From Opisthocomus hoazin (taxonomy: Eukaryota; Chordata; Aves; Opisthocomiformes; Opisthocomidae): DNA of 64,000 nt. Both the position numbers and the translations under genes were made by a program. Under the pieces are notes generated by a model. It was given only the letters and a program-made list of their open reading frames with translations. It did no database searches and was not told where the DNA came from. Shown here piece by piece: positions 11,295 to 26,600 of the stretch (positions within the stretch are counted from its first letter, which is position 1; every line of letters begins with the position of its first letter). Location: positions 11,765,089-11,829,088 of the forward strand of contig NC_134431.1 of assembly GCF_030867145.1 (NCBI RefSeq), read 5' to 3'.

Positions 11295-14200
11295 GTCCAT
11301 ATCCTCAACAGATAACTGTCCTGCGTAAAAGTCGATCTATTTCTCCAGGTTCAGAGATTCAGAGAAATAAATGGCTGATATTCTTAGCATAAAGCAAACA
11401 GAGGGGAAAAAAAAAAATCAGCTGCATGAACTTGGAAGCAAGCTTCACTGGCACCATTGCTTTTAGCAAGATGCTATCTGACATCTTTTGGCTGAACAAG
11501 TCCCTTTTGTGGGGAGGATTGTACAACAAATATTTCTGAGTAGCATAATGTTTGTTGGATATTGCTCTGTTAGGGCAGCTTGTGTTTTCACTCTATTCTG
11601 CTTTTGTATGCGAGGGTGTGGAATTTGTTAATCTAAATAAAACTCAAAATAGACAGCATGGCTTACAGAGCTGCTGACGCCTGGTGGGAAATTTTGAAAG
11701 AGTTCTCTGTTGAAAAGCAATCCTCTGCATGAGTCTATCTCCAAGCTTCACACTCAGTCTGCAGAGCAAGAGGTTTCTAGGAAGTGGATTTAGCTGTTTA
11801 ATGGGAACACAAACTACTTTCAGTGTAGTGTGACCCACTAACTTTGCTTTGCAAGTGTTTACATTCATCTTGATACCTATCACTGCACAAACCTCTACTC
11901 TTTACTTCAGAGAAGGGTACAGAAATACAAGGATGCAATATCCTTGTATATTATTAATTGTGACTTGATATTCCTGAAACCACAGATGGGATGCCAGCTC
12001 ACTCTAGCTGTTCTGCTTTCAGCCCTTCTGGGCAAAACCCCACACCGTGTACCCGGCTCTGGACTCCTCTTCCTGCCCTACAGCCACACCACCACCTTCG
12101 CTTCCAGCGCTGCTGCACTGCATGATCCTGTTCCTTTTTGCAGGCCCCTTGTGTGTGCAGCGCTTTCACCTTTGCACTGCTTATGGCTACGGAGGTTCAG
12201 TTCCCTTCTGCAACAAGCTAATTGAATTTTTCATTTATTAATCCAGTCCCCTATCTGGGTGTATGTCCAGTAAAAGAAGTTTTACTCCCCCATTACAACG
12301 AAAGTCTCTCTCTGTGCAGTCTTTGGTTATTTTCAGATTTGTTCCTGTAAATTTTACATTATCTGTGCGCTTATTGTTGCATGAATTCCCTCTTGCTTCA
12401 TCCTTGCTTCAGGTGAGAATAAACTGAAGTCTGACAACAGCCCTGCCCAGACTTCAGCCTGTATCAATAGAGAGATGCCCACAGAATTGTCTTAGCTGTC
12501 CTCTGCAATAAATAGCAAGTATCTGAGCTTTGTCAAACTTAAAATAATTCAGTTCTAGAATTGCATTTTCTGATTTAAATTTAGAAGTTTGGTGTTTGAG
12601 CAGACATCAAAGCTAGCATCTACAAGTTATCGAAAACTACTGAAAAAAAATTATTGCACTCTTTCTGACTGAAGCTACAAATCCTTTGCCTGCATTCATG
12701 AGGAAATTCAAATCACAGCAGCTTGAGTTCTGCAGTAGAAATATTTTAAGTTTAGCAAAATCTTTAGGTTAGCCTGAGTTCAACTGAACTTTTCTAGTTA
12801 GTCCACCAGTATAAGCCACATTTCTTCCTCGTCATGATCTCCTTTTATACAAAAAATCTAAGCTTCAACAAATAATACTGCAATAGAAGGATCTGAATAG
12901 TGTCCAAAACGGGTCCTACGTAATGGCTCTAAGGCATGCAACATCTTGGTAAGGTCAGGGGAAAGTAAACTGCAGTTGCCAGTATCACTACAGGAAAGCC
13001 TGCGTTTTTGTGCATGACAGAATGTGTACCGATTTGAAGCTCAAAACACTACAAACAACACCATGTAATCCATATATTTGCTTTCACAGTTTAATGAATA
13101 AGACAACTTTCATAGAATTTTTCTCTTTTAAATCTGAATACAGCAATCCACACTTTCTTTCCTAGATAAATTGTAGTTGTTTCCCCATTACTCATACCCA
13201 GAGGAGGCAAGCCCACCAAGAATGATTTAGCAAGTACTAAAAATACACACCACAGATCACTGCAGTCATGAACCCACTGTGAATGGATTTTTTTTTTTTA
13301 ATACGTTTGTTTCCAGTATGCAGAGTTTAAGCAAAAAAGAGGATGAATCTGGAAAAGGGACATATAAAGAGATACTTACCTGTGCTGGGTCTTGCCCTTC
13401 ATATATGTAGGTGAGCAGACAAACATCAATTTCTGTGAACACTGAGCATCATCTCAGGACTTCTGTGAGACTGAAGGATTTTGATTTTGCTTGCATTTTA
13501 AAACAAGGAGAAAAGGTTGAGGTAGATAACATAACAAATGGAACTGACTCAGACTGTCATCCACAATGCAAAACAATCTACTGAGCGCTAAATACTGTTT
13601 TTACACCAGTCTCATTCACTGTCACCCACTTCAACTTTCTGGTTTATCCTGTTCATGCAGAGGCATGAAATTTTGAAAGATACCTGGTTCTGAAAGCCAT
13701 TGCCTTTTGAACCCTCCCCAGTTTTCTCACCCTTTGCAGAAAAGCTGTTTAGGTAACCTGTGTTAGAGGGTGCAAACTTTCATTGCTGCCTGTGATTCCA
13801 AACCATCCAAATTGAGGCTTCGGGGCCAGTTCTCATCCTGTTTGTTCCTGCTTTATATTCTTGCAGCTCAGCTGAGGCTAGTGGACTGTTAGACTTTTAC
13901 TGGTGTGAGGGTAGACTCAGGGTCCACAAATCTGAATTTTATGAACAGGTCTACATAAGAATCAAACTCTGTCAGTATGAAAGCCTGTCCTGCCACTCAC
14001 CAGATCTCAATTCCTTCCAGCCATTCAGTCATAGACCTCATCCTCATCATAAAAACAGACCAAGGAGAGTTCTGTGAAGCTGATTGCAAGAGCTGCCACC
14101 GTGAGAGCTTCCTTCAGTAGAAAGGATTAGTGTGTCCTGAAAACGTCAATCAGATATCAAAGATACATGAAGATTGAAAAATAAAATGTACCATTTACAA

Positions 14201-17200
14201 AAAATAAGTCTTTGGGAGACACAAAGTAGCTTGAAAAATTTAAGAGAAATATGTCACCAAAACAAATACATACTCCAATGTCCAAATTTAATTTTTCACT
14301 GCTAAGACTCCCTAGCACTGCAACCAATAACTCAGCTAAATCCTTACCAGTATCCAATTTCCATTTACCATGACTAAGTGTCTCCTACAGTTGATACACT
14401 TCAGCTGATATGAGCTCATATACCTCCCACTAACCAGGTGCCCTACATGTCAACGAAAAGACACAACTATCAGGACTGTCACAGTCAAGAACACACTGCT
14501 GCTCTCTTTGTAACAGGAGCTGCATCAACCACCCAGCTAAGCCACCCTAGTAGCGCCTGCCCGTTGAGTTCTCTGTTGTTTGGGTTTTAATTCACTTTAC
14601 TAAGATTGCTTTTCATTCACTTAGTGACAGGTAGTTATTTGTTTGTAGGGTTCCATTTGACATTTATTGTTAGTGTAAAACACTAATAATAATAATTAGC
14701 GCCTTTTTAGAGTTGTCTGAGGTTTTAGTGCTGGTGCATTGTTAATATAAAACATCTCAATGCTTTGCTGTATATAGGATAGTATGATAGTATTTAAATA
14801 TAACAAAGGAGCTCATTATACTGAGACCAGATTGCAGTATCTTTGAGCCTCCTGTTAGCAAGCCAAGATTTAACATCCTCTACACTTGTCTGCAATTGCT
14901 AATACTTTCTCCAAAGGGGGAAAAAAACCGAAACAAAACCTAGACAGACATATACAATTTTTATTCACCTAAAGAGCTAAACTAAGTTTAATGAAAAGAG
15001 GATGGGAATAAGTGAGAATAAATGAATCCTACAATTACTTTGAGAACCTCAAGATACTCCAAGCATGGTTGTGCAGGTGTATCTCTATGTATGGGAATGG
15101 ATCACTCAAAACCACTTCATTGTTACCCCACTTATTCTGTCATGTCTCAGATCTCAGATAATCATTTTCATAACATGACCAATGAGGCTGTGGACAGTAC
15201 CTTCAGAGCATCTCATTAAAATATATTTCCAATACTATTGTGGATTCATGTTAAGTACATTGTAGTACACACATTCCTTGGTTGGTTGCTCTTCACCAAG
15301 TCAATCATAGCAGTTTTCTCAGTTTGCTATGTCATATCAAGATGTTGCAACAGTTATCTACTTCAGGGGACACATTTTATTCTAGAAGGAGCAAATTGAG
15401 GAAAACTTCCCACACAGAGATGACTAGATCCAGTTTTTAATATCAGGAATAATTTAAAACTTAAGAAAATAAGATACATTGTTTTGAATTACTTGACATT
15501 TCATGAAACACTATATGGACAGTGAAAATCAGGCTAAAAGTATGAGCCAGGGATTTGCCAATCACAAGTAGCTTGTTCTCCGTTTTGTCTCCCGTAGTTC
15601 ACCTCTAATCTCAGCTGAAAGTTTGAGTCAGTTCTCATTTCTGCTGGGGAAATTCAGGGATGATCTCATCTTTGTAGAACTCTGCCTTTGGACAGATCTT
15701 ATTCCAGGGAAGATGCAGAAGTCAGACCTGTGCCAGCTAACATTGCACAAGTAAAGCCCAATTTACAACTGAGGAAGAGCTCACCCTTTATCTTAATGGA
15801 GTCAGATCACAAGGGGAGAAGAGACATAGGAAAGCCTTGAATAGAAGGTCAAAAGAATAGGTAGGGAAGGCAGAGTTGAGATTAAACTAGCTCAACCCAC
15901 CAAAAAAGTGTCGGACAATTATTACTTTGAGAAACAAACATGAGCTGAGGCAAGTTGCAAGGTGTGCTCCAAGAACTCTTGCCATAATTACACAAGCAGA
16001 AAGACTGAAGAATGGGAAGGAAAGAAAGAAGAAATGCTCAGTTATTCCTTTATTTTCCTTTCTTTCCAGAGCTAACTCATTCTACCTCAAGGAAACGGCA
16101 TTTATTATGACAAACTGAGTCTAGACAAGATATGTCAGATTCGGCTGCACTATATAGCTTAAGGTACACACATTTATACCACATATTGTAAGAAGAGACA
16201 TATGAAGCAAGAATTTCAATATTGAGCACTGCTAGATCTTTTAGGCTTTCTGCCTGAACACGTTTGCTTGAAGTACTTGTCGCTGTACTGTCTCAACAGC
16301 CACAGGTTTAACTACTTCCATTTCCCATCTGTCCTTTCTTGAGGCCATTGGGCAACACCAACTTCCCAGATATCAAATTTATTCTTCATTTAAGGAGTTA
16401 CATATCCAGTTGACATACTAAGCACTTACTGTATTTAATTTCAGTACTTCAAATAATTGAATTAAATAAGCCTTTTTAAAAGAAATTCCACTTTGTGCCA
16501 ACTACGACCTCTGAGCTAACAGCTTTTCGTTGGTTCTTACTCTGCCCAATCCACTCAAGCAAGCAGTAGCTTGAGAAAGAAATAAGGACTGGGGTTTTTT
16601 TGGTTAGTGTTTTGCCTCTTTGGATGGAGCAGTAACAACTGCTGAAATAATTCTGATGTCACACGTTTATTTTCCACCATATTTGGCAAGCAAAATGAGA
16701 GTCTAGCAGTATCCAAAGAAGTGCAACAATCTCCAAAGGTTGAAGGATGCATGAGAATGTAAGAGCACATTACCTGTCTTACAAACTGCAGCAGCTGTTG
16801 GCATTGCTAAGAAGTCTTAGAATATATCACAGCTGGTACCATTAAAATATATTCCAGAGGAAAAGGCATGAATTAGCACAACTTTTCAGTAAAAAGAAAA
16901 GGTTAGGCTAACTTTTTTTTTCCAAACAGTCCACTTCAAATACCTTGCTTAAAACTTCTGTTAAGTTTAAAGTGAAAGTGAAAAAAGGATAAAGCCTACA
17001 TAGAGTAACTAAGAAATCAACTTGGTTTTATTTTCTGAAACATGTGGAGATGGACCTTTTACCTTAATTCTGCTGTGAAAATGCTTGGAAAACCTGAAAA
17101 GTTGACTCAGCTTTAATTTTGGTCTAATGGTGTCAGGTTGAAGCTTTGTTTTCTGTGGTTCTAACCAGCCATACAAGTCAGAGTTCAGCAGAAAGACATT

Positions 17201-18080
17201 CAAATCTGCTATTGACAAGAATGGAAGCAAAATCTTAGAAAAAAGATAAATCAAAAATCTGCTGAAATCTGTTTTGATTCTGTGACCCAGATACAAACAA
17301 GGAAATAACAAACATTTACTGTATGTTACACTTGGCTTTCTATTGCAGAGCTGAGCCTCAAATGACCCTGAAGCATCCATTTTCTGGATTTTAAACTTTC
17401 TCAGAAAGCATCAGAAATCAAGATGCACCCACTGATAGACTTGTCTGTAAAAAAAGAGCTTTACTGAGGGTGACAAATCCTGTTTACAAGTGTGCAACTT
17501 CCACAGTTGTGTCTCTAGTAGAAGAAATTAATATCATGAAAAGTTCCAAGAATAAAAAATAATTTCACCAAGATGAAATGTTGATTCCAACATCAATGAT
17601 CTTTTACTTTTTTTACTATTGTATATATTAGAAAAAGCTTTGGAAAAAATGAGGAGTACTTTTCCAAATATTCTCTCCCCTTCATATGCTTTTTTTTTTT
17701 CCTCTCTAGGATCTAAGCTTGGGCTTTCTATCCCTTTAAATTCACCAAATTCTGCAAAAATCCAAACTGGATTCTCCACCTAGAAATTGGAGAACGTCAA
17801 AAATTTTTCCAACTCTAAATTGAAAGTTGTTCCCTCCTAAAGCTAGTACATTTTTCCATCTTAGGTTCTTCACAGCATTATGAAATAACAATCCATCTGA
17901 TGAGGTTTGTATCCCCAGCCCTATCTGACTTCACCTGATGGTGGGTGGGCTGGCCATCTGTTCAAGGAAGAAAAAAAAAATCCTGTGCTTTACATAAGTT
18001 TTCTCCCTTTCCCCAACCCTCTTTCCCCCATTCAAGCTACAAAAAAATCATTTCTTCAGTCTCCTGTTTGACCCATAAGT

Positions 18081-18180
18081 GGTTTCCACCACCCTGCACA
18101 GATGATGTAATGTAAGATGACATGATTGATGCAGCCTGACCTGACATGTCATGACGCTGCTCATCACATGTGGAATTCAG
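18081..18180. promoter_or_regulatory. Candidate conserved regulatory block (homeobox/TALE motifs)
   Basis: Within 100 bp there is TGATTGATG (18123-18131), a perfect 10-bp palindrome TGACATGTCA (18142-18151) made of two TGACA half-sites in inverted orientation, and a CACATGTGG E-box. TGACA is the core bound by MEIS/PREP/TGIF TALE homeodomains, and TGATTGAT is a PBX-type site. The call rests on motif reading only. The density is suggestive, but single motifs of this length occur by chance. Confidence 0.3.
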
Positions 18181-21100
18181 GAAGAAAAATAAAATAAGCA
18201 ACCTTGTCGTATTCGTAATAACTGATGATTTTTCCTTTCCTCATTATCTCCAAATTACTTTGGCATTTACTACACAAATGCTGTTGCTAGTAAGAAAGCA
18301 AGCTACCTGCTCTTGAGACAATGGTAACAGTTGGACTATGGTCCCAAAATTTTTACATGGGCGTCTTCCTCAAGAAAAATTTTGACAGAGCAAAGACTGA
18401 AGACTTAAATTGCAGATTCACCACTACCTAATGTGGAGTGGGTTGCACATTTCATCTCTCCTGTAAATTAGAGAATGAAAACATCTTGTCACACCTCTTG
18501 AGACCAGTAGGTACCTTCAGCAACAAAGTGCTAAAAGCTGAGCCAGTGCTAATGACTAGCTCTACATTTCCTTTAGGCACATGCTGGACTCTCTTCCTTG
18601 AATGTCTATTTTAAAAGGCAAGAAGAAAGAAGGGAAAGTCAAGATTATGTATAGCTTCCTTGCAGTTCTAATGTGCCATGCATTACAAGGCAGCAGAGAC
18701 TGACATTACCAATGTATACTTTACAGCTATTCTGCTTCTAAAATGCTATTTTTATACATAAAAAGTGATAAAGGTCCTACAGCACCTCAGGCAATTTTAG
18801 TAGTCATTACACACTTATTTTCCCAGCACATTTTTTCCTCAATATTTCATTTTAAGTATAAGACCCCAAGAGGACCATATAGAAATATCCTAGCTCTTCA
18901 GAAAGTGTCCAGAGCTACTTGCTCTGTTTCTCACTGCGGTCACCAAGAGGCTTTCAGAAACTTCAGCAAAAGTGGCATCATATCAAGAGCAAGACAGAGC
19001 AACCAGATCCTAGGTTATTTCACACTCAAGCCAGCAGATGTGAGAGAAGGTAGAGCTTAGCTGGCATGTTAATAAAAAGACTTGAAATACTTGCAGTTGA
19101 TAGTGTTTTCAACTAGAAAGACATCCCTCAATTAGCAGAGTTGTCAACAAACACTTCATAATTCCCAGTCTTCACATATTTCCTGTATCCTCCACAGACT
19201 ACAAAAAGACAGAAGCACCCCTAAACTTTAACTTATTTGTGCAAGTCCCTAACCTGCTTCCTGGCAATTTCAGCACCCTTACTAAGGCAATCTGGCAACT
19301 GCTCTCTTTGGGGCATCTCCTCTCTCCTTCAGGGTTTCCCAGCACTGCAGAAGATAGGGTAAACACATTCCCATCAAAATCCTTCTGTCCAGGGTTCTCT
19401 TAACCTTTCCTTAATCTTTTTGATGTTGATATGCCCATTATGCCTTGCTTAAATCATTTCTGTCCCCACAGAGGCAGTTGCATTCTTCCCTCCTAGAAAT
19501 GACAACCAGAAACAGCTTCCTTTACTTTGGAGTCATGAAAAAAAAAAAAAAAAACCCAAACCAAACCTAAGACTTGCCTGAAAACTACTTAGTCTGTGGA
19601 GGAAAAAAGGACAATATTTCATGCAGGTTGAAGTCCTGTAACATGAAATGACACAGTGGGAGGGTCCAGCAGCAACAGATTTCGGATTTGCAATAGTCTG
19701 AAGTGACAGCTTTTACTTCAAGAGATAAACTAGATTAATTATTGCTCAAGATTTGGTATATTGCTGGGCCTTGCTGAACAGTCCAGCAAAACATGGGATC
19801 AAGTGATAAGCAAGTGAAAAGCTCCCTGGAAGCATAAACAAGCAAGGGCAAACTTGAACTACATTTCAGTAAACACATACCTCTATGACCAGCTAATATT
19901 TCAAACATCAATTACCAAAGCTTGCCTCCAGTGCAGCAGTTGTTGACTTTGAAGACTGGAGGTGATATCTTTAAATAACGCAGCTCCATTGTAATAAATC
20001 GAACTGTACCAAAGTCAACCCCGGAAGGGTCTGATCCAAGCACATTTGACTAAGATCACAATGATCTGGCTAAAATTTTCTGAGAGTGAGTCTAAGGGCT
20101 TTTCTTTACCAGACAATGTTATCATAGACAAATATACACACTAAGAACAAGGCAGCTATCAGCTACGGCATTCCCGAGCAGCCAGTGGCGGCAGAACAGG
20201 GTACACTGTGCTGAGGGTTGTGTCAGTTGACTCAGTTCTTCAGTTGTGTTTGAAGACAGTCACATTTTACACTGTACACCAAACCTACAAAGAACATACG
20301 ATTCATGCATTAATCATCTGTGTTGCAGAAGCACTTCAGAGATGGACTAAGACACTGTTGTGGGGTGTGCAAGCCAGATTCTGTGTTTGATTTGCTCAGA
20401 GGTGAATTTCCTCTAAAAATGAACAGCCATATAAAATAACAGCAAATCCAAGAAGTAACAACCTAAAAACTTTTCAAAGGTCTTCTTCAGGCTGAAGTTA
20501 AGAGTGAAATCAAAGCATTTAGATACTAATTTCTTTTACTTCCGAAGTTTACTGAAGCAAAGTTTTGATGAAAGATTCACCTACATTAATTTCTTTATCA
20601 TTTTCACCACTAACCTTAGATCATCCTATAAAAACAGCTAGGAAAGGACAAATAAAAGCTTCTCGTTCATCATGAAGCTTGATAATATGTTTTACAGAGT
20701 ACTTGCATCTTGAAAGGAAAATCTGCACTTTTAACATTGTGTATGGTGGCTATTCCACAGCCAAGTGCAAAACAAGGTTGTAGAGACAAAAGGACAGCCT
20801 AATGGCATTGCCATCAACTCCAGGAATGAAATTTGCCTCTAGCTGCACAATCTGCACTAGGATGCAACACATAAGTGGGACTAAAGCAGAACTGGGAGCT
20901 CACACATGGCTGGGCATGGATCTCTGAAGGCAGAATTCAGCCATGTGCAGAAGTTCAGATCTTGGACCAGCATCTCACATGAACAGGTGGTGCGTTTATA
21001 TCTAGCATACCACTTTATTTAGGGTGAGACTCATGCATAAATACCTTCCTAGTAACCAACTCCTTCAAATCATATGCCAGTTTGAGTTTAAACTGGAGAA

Positions 21101-22862
21101 GCCCAGTGCAGAGCTAAGTTGTAGTGACTGAAGTGCTCTTACAGTAAATGCTCACCAGGATAAATCAGTACAGAATTAGTCACACACCTTCCTAATATAT
21201 GGATCTTCTTTATGTATAAGAAATTCTTCTACAATTCTCCCAGTCTCACTCAAACTCACACACCACAAAGCATTTGAAATAGTAATAAAATGCTGTATCT
21301 ATTCACTGCCATTGGTTTATTTAATCTAGCATTCTTAACTTTGCTAAAATTGCTTTTTCTGCCCCTAGTAATTTCTGGTATGTATACTGTCATATGGGAG
21401 GATACAGTAAAAAAAAAACCCAAAAAACAGAGTAGGAAAGTGCCTTGCCTCCCACCTTTTTAAGTGCCACCGCTTTCCAAGGAGAAGCTTTTATATTTTA
21501 TGTAGTAACTGTTAGCAGTTTGTGACATTTCTAGTCTGTCCAGGGTGTAACTAGTACATGACAGGTCAAGTCTGTCACCTTCATAAAAGCAAAGAACATC
21601 TACACTGGCACACTACACTGTGGAGTCCCTCTGAGAATTACCAGTGTCATACCAGATATCATCAGCAGTATTTATCTTCATCTCTGCCATTTGTAGGAGC
21701 TTCCAAAAAATTCAGATTATTTTTATATGAAGATAGCTTTCTCCTCACTCTTGGGAAGCAAATGCCATAAACTGAAGACTGAGTCCATGAGATTTAATTT
21801 GTCCTTGTAGCAACTATAGTTAAAATACAGCTCTCTTTGGGGAATACCTGGAAAATTAAGGTTATTGTTGTATCTTATTAATTAATTATCATCAGATGCT
21901 TGCTCTTAAAAAATGATCAGTCTTCAGATTTTGATGATCCCTATTATTCTCATTAAGTAAATGGTGAAATAAAGATGAATGAATTGCAAGCAGATGAATT
22001 AATGATTAGCCAAGAATACTTTAAATTCTGTAACCAGCAGGTTTCACATCAGTAGAAAATGCTTGCGTACTGGGCTCTACTTTGTGTAAGTGTTCATATG
22101 AAAACAGTGCTCCAATTAGGAAACTTTCCTCTATTCTGAGAAAGAGGCAGACAAATCAGGTGGGAGGAGAGGAAGTTAAATCATTCTCATGTTGCTGGTC
22201 AAGGATTTAGCAAGGAAGCAATACTAATTATGGGCCCATCCCGGACACATCAGATGGCATTATCCTAAATAAGAAATGACACAAAAAGCAATGGATCATT
22301 TCTGCAAGGGAGATAGGGGATATTAATAATGGGCCAAATTTATGGTGAAGCAAAGCATCAGAGTTCTCCAGGGAAGCAGTGATGCTTCTCTGATTTCCAC
22401 ACTAGTGCCAACATTTGCACAGCACGCACAGCATGGGAGGTGCTCTTCCTGATGTGTTTCATGTTTTGCCAACTGTATTTACTTCTCTTTCTTTCTCCCA
22501 TCTCAGCCCCAGCACGTTCCTTGTTCTGGCAGGTGCAGAAACACGGGCTCCATAGCCAGATGGGCAACCCCTAGGAGTCCTCCCATGTCAGCAATTTGCC
22601 AGAGGTTTCTCTTGTGCCCCTTGACCCGTTGCAAAGCTACCAGCTCCAAGGGAGCCCAGTTCTCCAGCCTCAGACCTCACACACCATTTCTATAGTTCAG
22701 TGAACAGAAAAAGAGGATTGACTTCGAGGAAAGCTTGCACTTGTTTAATAAAGAGTCAGAAGAATAAAGATATTTAGAGCTACCCTAAAGGATCAAGTTC
22801 CCTAAATCCTTAGTTTCTGATATAATTTAGAACAGAAGTTGAATGTTACAGAAATGCTAATG

Positions 22863-23680
22863 AGTTATTGAAATGCATTTGTTGTGTAGTAATATAGAGT
22901 TGCCCTTTGCTGTGTATAATGTCAAGGCATGCTATTTTAGGGAGCAATATCCCCTTTGCCAATCGCCATGTAGGGCACTAGCACACACTGCTGGCATGAT
23001 TCAGCACACTGATTTTCACCAAGAACATATCTGTTGCAGGTGGAGGAAACTAATAGGATCTTCCTTCGTTCTTTCCTCTCTTACACAGGGTCCTGTCTCA
23101 AATGAAGTAAAGCCTCACCATGCACTATATCCCTCAGAGACACAGGGCCTGTATGTCTGCTTCTCCATCTAGAGCCAACAGTCCTCAGAGCCAGGTCTGT
23201 GGTAGACCCGCAGCGCCTTTCAGAAGTTGTCTCCCTCAAACACAACCACTGCTCAGGTGCTTGCTAACAAAATACTGTTCTGCATGTGCCAGACAGCATC
23301 CAAAGCCAACCCTACTTCTTATTTTATCACCTACTTATCACTTCAAAAAAATCCTGAGGTAGGTTCTTAAATAGCAAAGAAATTTAAAGGCATATGTTAC
23401 CTAGTATTTTACAATTTAGTATGACTGTGCAGCACATTCCCTGCACGGCACCAGCACACACGATGGATTTATCCTCTCGGTACAAGCTCATACTCTAAAG
23501 AAACACAGTACCATCCAGTGTCAACACTGAACCACTTGGGCCAGAGCTTCCAAGGGGCCAAATGTGACAACAGATATATGCTTAAATATCAGTTATTGAA
23601 TGCATTTGTTGTGTAGCCACAGCAACCTGCTATTTACAATGTATTAGGCATCAAATCCACTTACACAGCAATTTCCACGG
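22863..23680 (+). repeat. Pair of diverged direct repeats about 730 bp apart
   Basis: AGTTATTGAAATGCATTTG followed by TTGTGTAG at 22863-22889 recurs at 23591-23616 with a single-base deletion. The similarity weakens but continues for about 50 bp more (for example TATAATGT..GGCAT against TACAATGT..GGCAT). The two copies are separate insertions of an unidentified old repeat or a local duplication. The intervening sequence is not repeated. Confidence 0.5.
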
Positions 23681-26600
23681 GGAAACACAGTTACAGGCTC
23701 AAGCTTGCTGTCCAACCTGTATAACAAATGCTGCCTGCCCTGCCACTGGGGTCTTCAAAAGAGTTCAGGAAAGGCTTTACTCTGTTCCCATTAACTTTAA
23801 TGGAAAACAAGAACAATATTTAGTGCTTCTAGAAGTCTTGTGTATTTTTTCAACAGTTCAGCCCCAGGTTCAACGTTCCACTCCCTCATTCACAATCCAA
23901 GAACAGCCATCAGATCAATAGTTTGCTGTTTTAAGTCCTTCACCATCTATTCAACTGGATCATTTAAAATATATTGCTAACATGCAACAACATGGCTTGT
24001 ATTTAAAAGCTAACACATGTTTTTCCCCTCTAACCCTAATTTTACCTTGCCTTCTTGAAAGCCATGGCACATAGGGTCAAAGTAGCAAAGGTGAATCAGA
24101 AAAATTAGGCTTTTGTCCCTCATTCTTTGCAAAAGTATCATTTTGCTACTGGGAGTAAGATTGTGCCCTGAAACTGTTTTACGAGGTTGTAGTTTGACCA
24201 GAAATTTTCTGCTGGCAGCTGTGGCTTAAGCACCCCTCCATTAAGAGCTTATTCTGATTCCATATCACCTTCACCGCTGTTGTAGCCTGGCTACTGATCT
24301 GGCTGCAAGGCAAGCAAGCTCAGGAAACTGAAAACAACCTTTTTTAATCCTCCCAGCCAGGCTGTTTTTCAGCCAGATCAATTCCTAGGTCTGTTTCACT
24401 ATGCAGCTACAAATAACAACAGCAGAGAACAACGGTAGGGACAGCATATGAAGTTAAGACACAAGCAAAGATTGTAGGAAAAGTACAGGAGTTGTTTAAA
24501 CCAGTTTAATCCCTTCAGAGCAGCGCTGCTATGAAGTGTCACATAACCTGCGACCACAGATGAGCCAACTGCCCTGAGCACCCTATTCCATAACTACTCT
24601 TCAGGGAATGTTCAAGGAAACCAGCAGTCCTAGCTGAATACCCTTGTTTTAGTTCCTTTAAATCAGACATTTTATACTAGTATTAATATCTTTAAAAGAG
24701 CAGTGACGAGTAGCATTAAATCTTCGTTCCTTTTTTTCTCATTGTTAGTTCAACGGGCTGTTAACTAAAACATACTAAAGGAAGACTGGCTGACTTGAGA
24801 CCTGCCGAAGAGGCTTTTGCTTACACTGCCTACCTTTGTTTATCCGACTGTATTGCTTTGCTTCAATAGTTATACTTAGAGCATTCATAAAAAGGATGAA
24901 ACTAGTTTTTTTTCCAAGATGCTGTGGCTGTAGCTAAGTGCTACTGAGCACACAGGAGCTCTGCAAACAAAGAACTGAGCAAACAAAGAAGGAAGGTAGA
25001 CAGAAGCTAGGAACTCCTGCCCCAGCCCAAACACAGACAAACGGCCTTGGATAGATATTGAACGTGTAAGGGTGAGCACCACAAAGGGCGACTGCAAGAG
25101 GTGGGCTGTCGAGTCTCTGTTCCTGACAGGTTTATTTTAATGCTCATCTGTGTATATTTACTCAGTTTGAGGGCATTCCTACATGGAAGTGTATATACAA
25201 ACAAGGGGCTATAAGAGGATAATTATTATTTTGCATCTGCACTTTGCAAACATTACTGAATTAATTCTCCCACTCTGCTGTAATAGTGAAGTGATGTAAT
25301 TCAGTCAGGAAACAGGCACAGAGTTCAGTGATAAATCCAAAACATGTCTGCAAGAGTCAAGGAATAAAACCTTGTATGTTTCCTTACCCACATCATCTCT
25401 ACCAATATTCTCTCCCCCTTAGGATATGTAAGGGTTGAAAAAGGAGATGCAAATTTTTTAGCAACCTTATTTTCACTGAAGTTTCACTGTTGTAGCTGGT
25501 GGACCAGACAGGCTGGAATAGCTCAACTGTAAACTTGAAGTGCCCAGCAGACATGCAGCCACAGAAATTCAGCCCTGACTCAAGTGAGGAGGACTTACAA
25601 ATCATAAGAATAGCTAGCTATTGTGGTTTAAGTCCTTTTTACCCTACCATCACTACAACCCACTTTGGTGCCCCCTCCCTGCTCCTTCCCAAAAGGGGTT
25701 AGGCTCAAACCAAGCTATTTAAGTGAAAAATTTTGTTGTTGTTCTTCCTCAAGCAGCACCACAGAGGTATCTATGGTTTTTGCAAGTGTTTAAATTTTTA
25801 CCACAGTATTTATTAACCTATCCTAATGTTGGTTTATGCTTCAATAAGGTGTCCAAAGAAGCTGAGCAGTATACAATTGTTATAAAGAGAATTGTGCATT
25901 ATTGCTGATCTCAATTTACATCAGAGAACAATCAAAGGACTTTTATGGGAGTCATTACTACAAGCACACAGTGAATGCAGAGTCTGAAGTTAAAGCACTG
26001 CAGCAGTGGCAGAACTACCACTTTCATTTGTCACCTCAGTAAAAGACATTAAAAAATATATAGGTAATGAAACTTAAGGATAACAGGTTAATAATTAAGA
26101 TAGCACAGATTTCTCAACACTGAAACAAGAACAAAAAGGTAGTACAAAGCATCTGTGCCATGACAACGTAGCAAGCAGGAATTCTGTAAAACCACAGGCT
26201 GGACAAAGGTATGAATTCAAGGGTGTGGGTTTATTCTTCTTCAGGATATTTCCATATTCCTGCAGTTTTCAGGCATGAGGTTCGTGACAGGTTTATTTTT
26301 TCAGCTACCTCAACCCCGTCCTTCCTTTCCCTCCTCCCCTTCCAAAACACATACACACTTTCTGCCAGAGCTGACCATCACGTGCCAAAGCCTGCCTGTC
26401 TCTAGCCTCTGAAGTTGCATGCTGAAGAGGTGAGGCTGGCTTTCAGAAAAGGTCAGCTACTGCTAAAGGAGGAGACAGTCCCAGAGGTAGCTTGAAGCAC
26501 TTGAAATGGTAGAATAACACTTTTGAATTGGCAAAGGGGCAGAGAGAAATACACACCGGAGGAAGCAGAGGAGTCAAGACAACATGAGACAAGAGTGAGG

